Below are positions 45,236-53,998 of a DNA stretch of 64,000 bases, in pieces (the stretch's first letter is position 1; each line of letters opens with the position of its first letter). The notes beneath the pieces are model-generated. The model did not search any database. It was given only the letters and a program-made list of their open reading frames with translations, and had not been told where the DNA came from. A program made the position numbers and the translations under genes. The stretch is from UA16 sp042095135 (GTDB lineage Bacteria; Bacteroidota; Bacteroidia; Flavobacteriales_D; Sanyastnellaceae), in the NCBI GenBank assembly GCA_042095135.1, contig JBELBV010000001.1:62001-126000 (forward strand). The letters are read 5' to 3'.

Positions 45236-46633
45236 ATGAGACGATTCGCGAGCCTCTTGTTGCGGTCATTTTTGGCACCATTTGCCGTCACCATGCCTGT
45301 GGCGCTGTTCATTTTGGACATGCAATTCTTGTGGGTGTACGCCGATGACTTGATTGGCAAAGGACTCGCGCCTTGGGTCATCGCAGAGCTGATGATTTAC
45401 GCCTCAGCACGACTCGTGAACCTCGCCCTGCCACTGGCCATTCTAGTTGCCTCCATTATGGCCTTTGGTTCGCTGGCCGAACGCAATGAACTCACAGCCC
45501 TCAAGTCGGCTGGGCTTTCAGTGTTCCGCATCTTTCGACCATTGATTGTCACCATGCTCCTGATTTCAATGGGTGCCTTTTGGTTCTCCAATGCCGCGTG
45601 GCCGGTGGCCAACCTCAAATTCCGTGCACTGCTTTTCTCAGTCACGCAAAAAAAACCAACGTTGAACCTCATCCCTGGCGCTTTTTACAACGGCATCGAA
45701 GGGTTTGCTATTCGCATCGAAAGCAAGGAGGAGGACGGTACCTTGAACGACGTACTGATTCACGACCACCGCGAGGGGGAAACCGGCGTTTCACGAGTGA
45801 TCCGCGCTGCGCAGGGCACCATGGTTCAGCGCGGAAACCGGCTCACCATTGCGTTGAACAACGGCTTCAGCTATGAGGAAGATCTGGAGCAATCCAAGCG
45901 ACGAAAGGAACGCCTCCACCCCCACATCGCCTCGTCCTTTGAACGGCAATCGTTCGAAATTGACCTCGCTTCTTTGGATTTCAGCAAGGCCGACGAAGGC
46001 CTCTTCAAACGCGCCCACGAGATGATGACCGTGGCGCAGCTTGGCATGGCTATGGATTCCCTGCAGGGTCTTGTAGACCAACGCCTGGAGGAAGTCGAAC
46101 TGTACGGTGGGCGACAAACGGTGTTGTTACGGGATACCGTCACCGCGGTTGGCGCAGTCGAGGCAACGGGTCCGCTTTGGACGGTTTTGTCACCCACAGA
46201 GCGGCGCATGGCGTTTGATGGCGCCCGTAGCTTGGCCCGAAACACCCGACAAGGAATCGCCAATGGCATTGAAAACGCGGACACACGGGTTCGGGCGATG
46301 AACCGTCACGCCATCGAATGGCACCGCAAATTCTTCTTGGCATTGAGTTGTGTGCTGCTTTTTTTCATCGGCGCTCCGCTCGGAGCAATCATTCGGAAAG
46401 GCGGCTTGGGCATGCCTACGGTGCTGGCCATTGGAATTTTTCTCGCATTCTACATTTTGTCTATGATTGGTGAGCAGATGGTCAAAGCGGGGACGGTGAC
46501 GCCGACATTTGGCATGTGGATGAGCTCGCTCGCACTGCTCCCCTTTGCGATTTACTTCACGCGACAGGCCATGCGGGATGCACAAGCTTTCCAATTCAAC
46601 TGGCCGTTTCACTTCTTCCGCAAATCCAACTGA
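45236..46633 (+). CDS. LptF/LptG (YjgP/YjgQ) family permease
   Basis: An inner-membrane permease of 465 residues, probably part of the LptBFGC machine that extracts lipopolysaccharide towards the outer membrane. The typical arrangement is three N-terminal helices (about 10-35, 55-80, 100-120), a periplasmic jellyroll of about 200 residues (KKPTLNLIPGAFYNGIEGFAIRIESK...) and three C-terminal helices starting near FFLALSCVLLFFIGAPLGAIIRKGGLGMP. Only one such gene is present here. It starts a plus-strand run with two glycosyltransferases and an oxygenase, which fits envelope-polysaccharide work. Confidence 0.88.
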   Translation: MRRFASLLLRSFLAPFAVTMPVALFILDMQFLWVYADDLIGKGLAPWVIAELMIYASARLVNLALPLAILVASIMAFGSLAERNELTALKSAGLSVFRIFRPLIVTMLLISMGAFWFSNAAWPVANLKFRALLFSVTQKKPTLNLIPGAFYNGIEGFAIRIESKEEDGTLNDVLIHDHREGETGVSRVIRAAQGTMVQRGNRLTIALNNGFSYEEDLEQSKRRKERLHPHIASSFERQSFEIDLASLDFSKADEGLFKRAHEMMTVAQLGMAMDSLQGLVDQRLEEVELYGGRQTVLLRDTVTAVGAVEATGPLWTVLSPTERRMAFDGARSLARNTRQGIANGIENADTRVRAMNRHAIEWHRKFFLALSCVLLFFIGAPLGAIIRKGGLGMPTVLAIGIFLAFYILSMIGEQMVKAGTVTPTFGMWMSSLALLPFAIYFTRQAMRDAQAFQFNWPFHFFRKSN

Positions 46634-46636
46634 GGC

Positions 46637-47833
46637 ATGCGCATTCTTCAACTCTGCCATAAACCCCCGCGTCCGAGCAAGGACGGAGGATGCAGGGCCA
46701 TGGATGCCATGACCCGAGGGCTGCTGGCCGACGGACACGAAGTGAAATTACTTTCTATAGCCACCGAGAAGCATCCTTGGCGTACCGAGGATGTGGAGCT
46801 GGAATACATCGAGCAAACGGGCATTGAAACGGTGCACCTAGACACACGGGTCAATCGGGTGGACGCCTTCGCCAATTTATTGACAGGCGACAGTTACAAC
46901 ATCAGCCGATTTCACGCGCCTGAATTTGAACAGTTACTTGTCCACGTGCTGCAGCGACAGGTATTCGACTTGGTCATTTTCGAAAGCTTGTTTACCGCCC
47001 CTTACCTGCCTCTTGTGCGGCAATACTGCGATGGCCCCATGGTCCTGCGAGCGCACAATGTTGAGCACCGCATTTGGGAATTGATGGCCGCTGAAACCGA
47101 GGCATTCACCAAGCGCGTGTATTTGCAGCACTTGGCCGAACGCTTGAAATCGTACGAGGTGAATGCGATGCACGATTTCGATGCTATAGCGGCAATTTCA
47201 GAGAAGGACAAGGCGGACTTCAAGGCCTTAGGGTGCTCCTGCCCGGTATTCACCCTGCCCTTTGGACTCGACCAAAAAGAGCTGCCCCCGGCGATACCAG
47301 GCCCCATTGATCACGTCTTTCACATCGGCTCTATGGATTGGGATCCCAACGTACAGGGCGTCCAGTGGTTCTTAGACCACGTGTGGCCAGTGGTATTGCG
47401 CGAACTACCCGAGGCACAATTGAAACTCGCAGGGCGAAAATTCAGCGACCAATTGGACGTTCACCGAACAAATACGACCGTTTTGGGAGAGGTCCCAAAT
47501 GCATGGGACGTCCTCTGCGATTCGGGCATCATGGTTATCCCCTTGCGTTCGGGAAGCGGCATGCGCATCAAGGCGATTGAGGCCATGGCAGCCGGACGTC
47601 CTGTGGTCTCAACCTCCCTCGGTATGGAGGGCATCCATGGTGAAAACGGAACGCACTTTTTCATTGCAGATGACGCAAGTTCTTTTGCCCAACGCATCAT
47701 TGATTTGCACAATAATCATTGGCAAGCGCAGGAAATGGGCGAAGCGGCACGCGCGTTCATCGAAGCCGAATTTTCCAATCAAGCCCTTACACGATCGCTC
47801 ATCCACTTCATCCAACGCATCTTTGACCTGTGA
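46637..47833 (+). CDS. Glycosyltransferase family 4 protein
   Basis: A GT-B fold glycosyltransferase of 398 residues. The N-terminal acceptor domain opens MRILQLCHKPPRPSKDGG. The C-terminal nucleotide-sugar domain has HIGSMDWDPNVQG, then GSGMRIKAIEAMAAGRPVVST with the expected EX7E-type glutamates. The ATG follows the LptF/G-like stop by 3 bases. The stop overlaps the next start as GTGA. It probably adds a sugar to a cell-surface glycan; the sugar and acceptor are unknown. Confidence 0.88.
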   Translation: MRILQLCHKPPRPSKDGGCRAMDAMTRGLLADGHEVKLLSIATEKHPWRTEDVELEYIEQTGIETVHLDTRVNRVDAFANLLTGDSYNISRFHAPEFEQLLVHVLQRQVFDLVIFESLFTAPYLPLVRQYCDGPMVLRAHNVEHRIWELMAAETEAFTKRVYLQHLAERLKSYEVNAMHDFDAIAAISEKDKADFKALGCSCPVFTLPFGLDQKELPPAIPGPIDHVFHIGSMDWDPNVQGVQWFLDHVWPVVLRELPEAQLKLAGRKFSDQLDVHRTNTTVLGEVPNAWDVLCDSGIMVIPLRSGSGMRIKAIEAMAAGRPVVSTSLGMEGIHGENGTHFFIADDASSFAQRIIDLHNNHWQAQEMGEAARAFIEAEFSNQALTRSLIHFIQRIFDL

Positions 47834-49062
47834 AAATTCTCGTGCTCACGTCGAGGCTGCCCTGGCCACTTGACAAAGGAGATAAGCTGCGCGCTTACCA
47901 CCAAATCAGGGAATTGGCCAAAACCCATGACGTCTATTTGTTTTGCCTGACTTCGGGCAAGGAATCACTCACAGCGACCGAGAACAAGCCGCTGAGCAGT
48001 ATGATAGAAGGCGTCGTAGTCCATCGCTTGAGCACCGTGAAACGGTTGGTGCGACTTGCGTTGGCTCCATTCAGTGCGCGACCGTTCCAAGTACACTGGT
48101 TTTATCAGCGCACGGCGAAACGCGAGCTGGATCGATGGATTGCGGAAATTCAGCCCGACGTTATCTATTGCCAGTTGGTCCGCATGGCGACCTACGTGCA
48201 GCACATGCATCACATTCCTAAGGTCATAGACTACATGGATGCACTAAGTGCAGGCATTGCGCGTCAGTCCCGACTTGCGCCGCGGCTATTGAGGTGGTTG
48301 TACCGCATCGAATACCGCCGTCTCAAGGGCTTCGAATCGACTGTGTTCGACTACTTCGACGGCAAGACCATTATCAGCGACGCGGATCGAAAGCTCATTC
48401 AACATGTCGAGAACCACCACATAGAAGTCATACCCAATGGCATTGACACCGAATTTTTTAGCCTTACTCACTTTGCCGGGGAGCGGCAGGAAGACGACGT
48501 GTTGCTGTTCTCTGGTAACATGAGCTACCCGCCGAATGTTGATGCGGCGAAGCAGCTGGTCAACGATGTCCTTCCCCTTGTGCAAACTACGGGCGTCAAG
48601 GTGGTCATCGCTGGTACAGACCCGGCCCCGGAAGTGCGCGCCCTTGCCGGGGAAAACGTCGAAGTCACCGGCTGGATGGAGGACATCCGCAGCGCATATG
48701 CATCGGCAACTTTGTTCGTGGCCCCACTGCGCATTGGCACAGGGCAGCAAAACAAAATCCTCGAAGCCATGGCCATGCAGCTGCCGTGCATCACGACCCA
48801 ACATGTTGCCAGTGGTTTCCCGGCAATGGAGACCACCGTGCCATTGAATGTCGCCAACTCACCGGAAGGGTTGGCGCGCCATATAGACCGTTTATTGCGC
48901 GATAGAAAACTGGCCCAATCAGCTGGTAGTTTGTCACGAGAATGGGTTGAAAAACACTGTGCATGGTACGCCTCAACAGAAAAACTTACTGATACATTCG
49001 TACATTCAATGTCCCACGAAACGGATTCTTCGGTATGGCCCACTCAGATCCCAGCCTCTTAG
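47830..49062 (+). CDS. Glycosyltransferase, TIGR03087-like GT4 family
   Basis: A second GT-B glycosyltransferase, 410 residues, beginning with GTG that overlaps the previous stop (GTGA). The N-terminus ILVLTSRLPWPLDKGDKLRAY resembles sugar transferases of the TIGR03087 group. The C-terminal domain carries FSGNMSYPPNVDAA and GTGQQNKILEAMAMQLPCITT. It acts presumably after or beside the preceding transferase on the same glycan. Its 3' end overlaps the next gene by 28 bases. Confidence 0.86.
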   Translation: MKILVLTSRLPWPLDKGDKLRAYHQIRELAKTHDVYLFCLTSGKESLTATENKPLSSMIEGVVVHRLSTVKRLVRLALAPFSARPFQVHWFYQRTAKRELDRWIAEIQPDVIYCQLVRMATYVQHMHHIPKVIDYMDALSAGIARQSRLAPRLLRWLYRIEYRRLKGFESTVFDYFDGKTIISDADRKLIQHVENHHIEVIPNGIDTEFFSLTHFAGERQEDDVLLFSGNMSYPPNVDAAKQLVNDVLPLVQTTGVKVVIAGTDPAPEVRALAGENVEVTGWMEDIRSAYASATLFVAPLRIGTGQQNKILEAMAMQLPCITTQHVASGFPAMETTVPLNVANSPEGLARHIDRLLRDRKLAQSAGSLSREWVEKHCAWYASTEKLTDTFVHSMSHETDSSVWPTQIPAS

Positions 49063-50006
49063 CAGGCATCCCCACCCTCGATATTCGCGCCTTCATAGAT
49101 GGCGATGAGAAGGAGAAATCAGCTTTTGCCGCAGCCCTCGGTGAGGCGTACGAAACCATTGGTTTTGCTGCCATCCATGGGCACGGAATTCCCGACAATT
49201 TGATCTCGCGCCTTTACAGCGAATCTGAAGGGTTTTTTGCCTTACCCGCCGAAACGAAGCGCCGGTACGCACGTCCGGAAGCCAAAAACCAGCGCGGATT
49301 TGTTTCGATGGGTATTGAACATGCAAAGGATAGCGAAGCGGCTGACTTGAAAGAATTCTGGCAGGTGGGACAGCCCCATCCGCCGATCAACCACGAACCT
49401 TTGCATTTCCCCAGCAACGATGAGGTTGCCGAATGCCCCGCGTTTCAACAGACTGCTGTAGCGACATTCGAGGCCCTTGAATCGCTTGGGCAGACCATGC
49501 TGCGTGCGATCGCCATCCATCTAGGGGTGGATGAATTTTACTTCGATGATTGGGTCAAGGGAGGCAATTCCATTCTTCGTGCCATTCACTACCCGCCCAT
49601 CACCGCAGAACCAGATTCGGCGGTAAGGGCTGGCCAGCACGAGGACATCAACTTGATCACCTTGCTCGTGGGCGCTTCCGCTTCCGGATTGGAGGTGCTT
49701 CGGCATGACCACACTTGGATTCCTATCACGGCCTTGCCCGAGCACATTGTGGTCAATGTAGGCGACATGCTGCAGCGGTTGACGAACCACCGATTGAAGT
49801 CAACAACCCACCGCGTTGTAAATCCTCCACGCTCGGAATGGAGCAAACCACGTTTCTCCATGCCATTCTTCTGCCATCCCAAGCCGGACATGCGGCTCGA
49901 TGCCATGCCACACTTGGTGGAAACAGGATCGGATCCTGTCGATCCGCCCATCAATGCGGGTGAATACCTCGAACAGCGCTTGCGTGAAATTGGCTTGGCC
50001 AAGTAG
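49035..50006 (+). CDS. Isopenicillin N synthase-like 2-oxoglutarate/Fe(II) oxygenase
   Basis: A non-heme iron oxygenase of 323 residues. The N-terminal DIOX_N pattern (IPTLDIRAFIDGDE...AFAAALGEAYETIGFAAIHGHGIP) is followed by the jellyroll with iron ligands in GQHEDINLITLLVG (H-x-D) and the distal His in THRVVNPP. The 2OG-binding RxS is KPRFSMPFF. Substrate unknown; eukaryotic and bacterial relatives hydroxylate small molecules or metabolites. It begins inside the upstream glycosyltransferase gene, so the two are translationally linked. Confidence 0.88.
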   Translation: MAHSDPSLLAGIPTLDIRAFIDGDEKEKSAFAAALGEAYETIGFAAIHGHGIPDNLISRLYSESEGFFALPAETKRRYARPEAKNQRGFVSMGIEHAKDSEAADLKEFWQVGQPHPPINHEPLHFPSNDEVAECPAFQQTAVATFEALESLGQTMLRAIAIHLGVDEFYFDDWVKGGNSILRAIHYPPITAEPDSAVRAGQHEDINLITLLVGASASGLEVLRHDHTWIPITALPEHIVVNVGDMLQRLTNHRLKSTTHRVVNPPRSEWSKPRFSMPFFCHPKPDMRLDAMPHLVETGSDPVDPPINAGEYLEQRLREIGLAK

Positions 50007-50115
50007 CCCGTTTAACGCCCGTTAAGAAACCGGTTAGGTTTTCTTTAGAAAATCTCGATGCGATTTCAGCGCTGCATCGTGTTGTTTTGGAGCAATCCAC
50101 AACGATACGAACACG

Positions 50116-51585
50116 ATGAAACATCCATTGATTTCAGCGGCCATTGGCTTGTGCACCGGATGCCTTGGTGCCCTCTTGACTTTGCAGTACTACGCCCCCG
50201 AGGGACAAGACCCTCAGCCGCAATACAACCCCGTTTTCACCACCCTTGGGTCCAACCCAATTTCCTCTGTGGCGGAAGCGCCATCTTTTGTCGAAGCGGC
50301 AGAACGCACGGTTGATGCTGTGGTTCATGTCAAAACACTCCAACGACAAGGAGGACCGGCAAATCCGTGGTTCGAACTGTTCGGATACGGAACACCCGAC
50401 CGTATCGCGCAGGGTTCTGGGTCAGGCGTCATTATTGATAAACGCGGGTACATCGTGACCAACAACCACGTCATCGACCAAGCCGACGAAGTTGTCGTCT
50501 CCTTGAATGACAACCGATCCTATCCAGCGACCCTGGTCGGCACTGATCCCGCTACGGACTTAGCAGTATTGAAAATTGAACCGTATGGGACCATTCCTAC
50601 CGTCGATTTTGGAGCCTCGAGTGATGTACGCATAGGGGACTGGGTATTGGCTGTCGGCAATCCATTCGACCTGACTTCGACCGTAACAGCTGGCATCGTC
50701 TCAGCTAAGTCACGCGACATCAACATTCTGCGAGGAGACCCCCGCACCATGGAGTATCCCATTGAATCGTTCATCCAAACAGACGCAGCGGTCAACCCCG
50801 GAAACAGTGGCGGCGCACTGGTCAATACGCGCGGTGAATTGATTGGCATTAATACCGCAATAGCCTCTCGAACGGGCAGCTACAGCGGATATTCCTTCGC
50901 GGTGCCATCGACCATCGTAGAAAAGGTCGTGGGTGATCTGTTGAACTTCGGCGAAGTGCGCCGCGCCTACCTCGGCATTCAAATTATCCCAGTTACCGAA
51001 GCCCTCGCTGAGGAACTCGCATTGGAGTCCATATCTGGATGCGCTATCACCGGGATTGTACCGGAAAGTGGTGCCGCCGAGTCGCCCCTGCGCCAAGGTG
51101 ATGTCGTGTTGGCGGTCGACGGAACTCCCATTGGTGATTTTCCCGAGCTCCAAGAGTGCATTGCGCGCTATCACCCGGGTGATGTGGTAGAAGTGCAATA
51201 CGCACGGGACGGATCCACATCCGAAGCCCGCGTGCAACTGAAATCGAGGGACGGCCAAACGGACTTGACGGAGAAATCAGATCACACTTCTAGTGACGGG
51301 GACATCTGGCTTGAAGAGGCCAGCGCCGGCCTTGCTCCAGTCGGATCTGTAGTTGCGGCCGATTTGGGAACCAAGGGCGGTGCCCAGGTGATATCTCTGG
51401 GTAAAGGGAAGTTTGCCAAGGCAGGAATTCGGAAGGGATTTATCATTACCAAAATCAATTCGCGCTCCATCGAAGGGCCGGAGGACGTGTCAGCCGCATT
51501 TGAAGATTTTGAGGGAGGGTTGCTCGTTGAGGGCATGTATCCGAACGGTCAAAAAGCGTATTATGGGATGGCTGTAAGGCCTTGA
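50116..51585 (+). CDS. Periplasmic serine protease HtrA/DegP (Do) family
   Basis: A quality-control protease of 489 residues. An N-terminal hydrophobic segment (about 5-24) acts as a signal or anchor. The trypsin-like domain has His118 (TNNHVID), Asp148 (ATDLAVL) and Ser231 (NPGNSGGALVN). Two PDZ domains follow, about residues 290-380 (RRAYLGIQIIPVTEALAEEL) and 400-485. Bacterial DegP normally degrades or refolds misfolded envelope proteins. A 109-base upstream region separates it from the oxygenase gene. Confidence 0.94.
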   Translation: MKHPLISAAIGLCTGCLGALLTLQYYAPEGQDPQPQYNPVFTTLGSNPISSVAEAPSFVEAAERTVDAVVHVKTLQRQGGPANPWFELFGYGTPDRIAQGSGSGVIIDKRGYIVTNNHVIDQADEVVVSLNDNRSYPATLVGTDPATDLAVLKIEPYGTIPTVDFGASSDVRIGDWVLAVGNPFDLTSTVTAGIVSAKSRDINILRGDPRTMEYPIESFIQTDAAVNPGNSGGALVNTRGELIGINTAIASRTGSYSGYSFAVPSTIVEKVVGDLLNFGEVRRAYLGIQIIPVTEALAEELALESISGCAITGIVPESGAAESPLRQGDVVLAVDGTPIGDFPELQECIARYHPGDVVEVQYARDGSTSEARVQLKSRDGQTDLTEKSDHTSSDGDIWLEEASAGLAPVGSVVAADLGTKGGAQVISLGKGKFAKAGIRKGFIITKINSRSIEGPEDVSAAFEDFEGGLLVEGMYPNGQKAYYGMAVRP

Positions 51586-51654
51586 GTCACAGGGGGTAGT
51601 ATGAGGTGAACAAAAGCAGGAACCTCTTGGAGCCGCGAGTGTTCTTTTGATACT

Positions 51655-52287
51655 GTGCAACTACCCCTTACTACCATCCCACTGTTTCCGCTGGGCTTGC
51701 TGCCCCTGCCTGGAGAACGCTTGGCACTTCACATCTTCGAACCAAGGTTCCAACGCCTATTCTTGGCGTTGGAAAACAATGAAGTTGAAGAGTTCGGCAT
51801 CGCCTACCACACCCCGTCCAATCCCCACTCGTTCGATGCACCCATTTACGGGGGAATTGTGCGCCTTGTGTTCGCCACCGAACCGGGACGTTCTGGCGAG
51901 CGCGATGCCGTTGTGCAATGCGTCAACCTGTTCACCACCAATCAAATCAACGTCAACCATCCTGGCAATGAACCGCCATACCCTGTGGGTACCATTGACC
52001 GGGTGCAAGCATGGAAAAACTGGAGCGTACCGACAGGAGCAACCGACCACATTCAAGAGCTGGCCAACTACTGGAAATCACAAGGCAGCAAAGCGGAGGA
52101 ACAGGGTCCCGTCCAATCCCTGACCGAAGCCATGGTGCGCTACGATTTCAATCCCATCGAACGGCATGAGGTGCTCCGCTGCAAAAGCGAAGAAAAACGC
52201 GAGGCACGTTTCATTGAGACGGTCCAATTCAAGGCCCTCATCGTCCAGCAAATGCAATTGAAATCGAAGGGACAGTTTCCCAATTAA
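51655..52287 (+). CDS. LON substrate-binding domain protein without protease
   Basis: A 210-residue protein consisting only of a LON N-terminal (PUA-like) domain. The signature TIPLFPLGLLPLPGERLALHIFEPRFQRLF is at the start and a helical end follows. No ATPase or peptidase domain is attached. Such stand-alone proteins are common in bacteria and of unclear role. Start is GTG 51655; a near-consensus TTCTTTTG lies 5 bases before it. It is 69 bases after htrA. Confidence 0.85.
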   Translation: MQLPLTTIPLFPLGLLPLPGERLALHIFEPRFQRLFLALENNEVEEFGIAYHTPSNPHSFDAPIYGGIVRLVFATEPGRSGERDAVVQCVNLFTTNQINVNHPGNEPPYPVGTIDRVQAWKNWSVPTGATDHIQELANYWKSQGSKAEEQGPVQSLTEAMVRYDFNPIERHEVLRCKSEEKREARFIETVQFKALIVQQMQLKSKGQFPN

Positions 52288-52292
52288 GGAGC

Positions 52293-52300
52293 TATTTTTG
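52293..52300 (+). promoter_or_regulatory. -7 box TATTTTTG, 4 bases before a lipoprotein ATG
   Basis: A perfect TAnnTTTG followed by CTCC and the ATG at 52305. It overlaps the space just after the LON-domain gene stop. No clear -33 element. Confidence 0.55.
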
Positions 52301-52304
52301 CTCC

Positions 52305-53060
52305 ATGCCTCAAAATCGTTCCTTTCTGCCTACCGCAGGGCTCTGCCTCATTGTTGGGGTGTGGTTCTCCTGCGACTCGTCCACCTCCCCTGTTTCTCGA
52401 GCACAAGATCTCCCTCAGCTCAGTGGTGATCAGATTGAGCATGTCACCATCTCGGAAGACGCTCTGCACGCCTATGTATCATCCGACACATTGGAAATCA
52501 TCGCACGCGACTTGACCGAGTACTTCGCCGCAACCAATGAGGGCCGTTGGGCCGACCTGATGCATTACTTTCCCATGCACAAGAAGCAAGGCGACACCAC
52601 GTTCGTTAAAAGCAGCATCGAAGCATTGGACCACTGGACCGAGCGAGGTGTGAAAAACCGCACGGCAGCAGCAGAAATTCTGTACGCTAGCCCCACTTTT
52701 TCCGACGGGGACCAAGAAGTGGTATTGCTCAATATGCAACTGAGCCACTTTGTCGAATTTCATCCCCATTACGATGGACCGCGACCTGACGGCATGAAGG
52801 GCATGGTGGAATCGAATTACGGCAAGGGCAACGCCGTTTACAAAGAGGCTCCGCTGGCGCCTGGTGATTCGTTACCCCTTCGGTATTGGGAAGTCTCCGG
52901 ATTGAACCGTATTTGGGCCGTAAGCCATGTGGATTCCACGCACTGGTGCTTCCTTCCTCCGAACTTCAATGAATCGGGAGCTGCCTCCATGATGGGTGCA
53001 AATGCCATGGTCGAAGCACTACGCCACCGTCGGGCCAACGATCCCACCTCAGAGCGATAA
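52305..53060 (+). CDS. Uncharacterised lipoprotein
   Basis: I do not recognise a family for this 251-residue protein. A lipoprotein signal is visible: hydrophobic TAGLCLIVGVWFSC with the lipid Cys at residue 23. The mature part is hydrophilic and includes DLTEYFAATNEGRWADLMHYF and a helical-looking HKKQGDTTFVKSSIEALDHW. This resembles small SnoaL/NTF2-like proteins (inference). It starts 4 bases after a perfect promoter box. A hydrolase gene follows 11 bases downstream, so it may lead an operon with the arginine-type hydrolases and argS. Confidence 0.7.
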   Translation: MPQNRSFLPTAGLCLIVGVWFSCDSSTSPVSRAQDLPQLSGDQIEHVTISEDALHAYVSSDTLEIIARDLTEYFAATNEGRWADLMHYFPMHKKQGDTTFVKSSIEALDHWTERGVKNRTAAAEILYASPTFSDGDQEVVLLNMQLSHFVEFHPHYDGPRPDGMKGMVESNYGKGNAVYKEAPLAPGDSLPLRYWEVSGLNRIWAVSHVDSTHWCFLPPNFNESGAASMMGANAMVEALRHRRANDPTSER

Positions 53061-53071
53061 TCGAGGCGTAG

Positions 53072-53998
53072 ATGAAATCCATCGCCTGGAACATCCAAGA
53101 TGAATGGCAGCCCTTGGAGGCCGTCATGGTGGGCATCGGGGCCGGCATGGGCCCCGTTCCAACCCTCGAGGACACCTACGACCCCCAATCGCGGAAACAC
53201 GTTGAACGAGGCACCTACCCCCGTGAATCCGATGTGGCCCGTGAGTTGGATGCATTTGCTTCAGTACTGAAGGCGCGTGGAGTCCAAATCAAACGTCCCG
53301 AATCACTGGGCTTCAACCAGGTGTTCGCACGGGACATTGGCGTGGTCATCGACAACGCCTTTGTTTTGACCAGTATGGTCCAAGACCGAGAACAAGAGCA
53401 AGCCGGTATTGTGCGCATGCTCGAAGGAAATCCAGGTACCGTCCACCGTCCGCCAGAAGATGTCAGACTGGAAGGCGGAGACATCATGCCGATGCGCGGT
53501 GAAATCTGGGTAGGGTGTGCGGATGAGGAGGACTTCAATACGTATACCACTGCGCGCACCAACCTCAAAGCGGCAGCATGGCTAGGCACCCTTTTTCCCA
53601 ATCGGCAAATCAGAACGTTTGAATTGCAGAAATCGGACCGTGACCCCCAACGGAATGCTTTGCATTTGGACTGCTGCCTGGCTCCATTAGGCATGGGCCA
53701 TATGATGGTGCATTCTGCTGGATTCAAGTGCTCGGATCAATTGCAAAACTTGCTCCATCGCTTCGATGCCTCTAAAGTTTGCGAGGTCACAGCCGAAGAA
53801 ATGGAACACATGCAATGCAACGTCTTAAGCATCGCACCTGATACTGTGGTGTCTGACAAGCGTTTCGAACGGACCAATCACATCCTTCAAAATTGGGGAT
53901 ACCAAGTCATTGAAGTCGACCTTCAAGAAACCTCAAAAATGGGAGGATTGCTCCGATGCGCCACCCTCCCACTCCGCAGAACTCCGATCACACGATGA
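53072..53998 (+). CDS. Arginine deiminase-superfamily (amidinotransferase/dimethylargininase-like) hydrolase
   Basis: A guanidine-modifying enzyme of 308 residues. The fold's active-site residues appear as an acidic RLEGGDIM segment, His in ALHLDCCLAPLG and the C-terminal catalytic Cys in LLRCATLPL. Relatives are glycine amidinotransferase, arginine deiminase and dimethylargininase (DDAH). The exact substrate (arginine, methylarginine or similar) cannot be determined. Its last bases overlap the next gene as ATGA, and that gene encodes a second member of the same superfamily. Confidence 0.85.
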   Translation: MKSIAWNIQDEWQPLEAVMVGIGAGMGPVPTLEDTYDPQSRKHVERGTYPRESDVARELDAFASVLKARGVQIKRPESLGFNQVFARDIGVVIDNAFVLTSMVQDREQEQAGIVRMLEGNPGTVHRPPEDVRLEGGDIMPMRGEIWVGCADEEDFNTYTTARTNLKAAAWLGTLFPNRQIRTFELQKSDRDPQRNALHLDCCLAPLGMGHMMVHSAGFKCSDQLQNLLHRFDASKVCEVTAEEMEHMQCNVLSIAPDTVVSDKRFERTNHILQNWGYQVIEVDLQETSKMGGLLRCATLPLRRTPITR

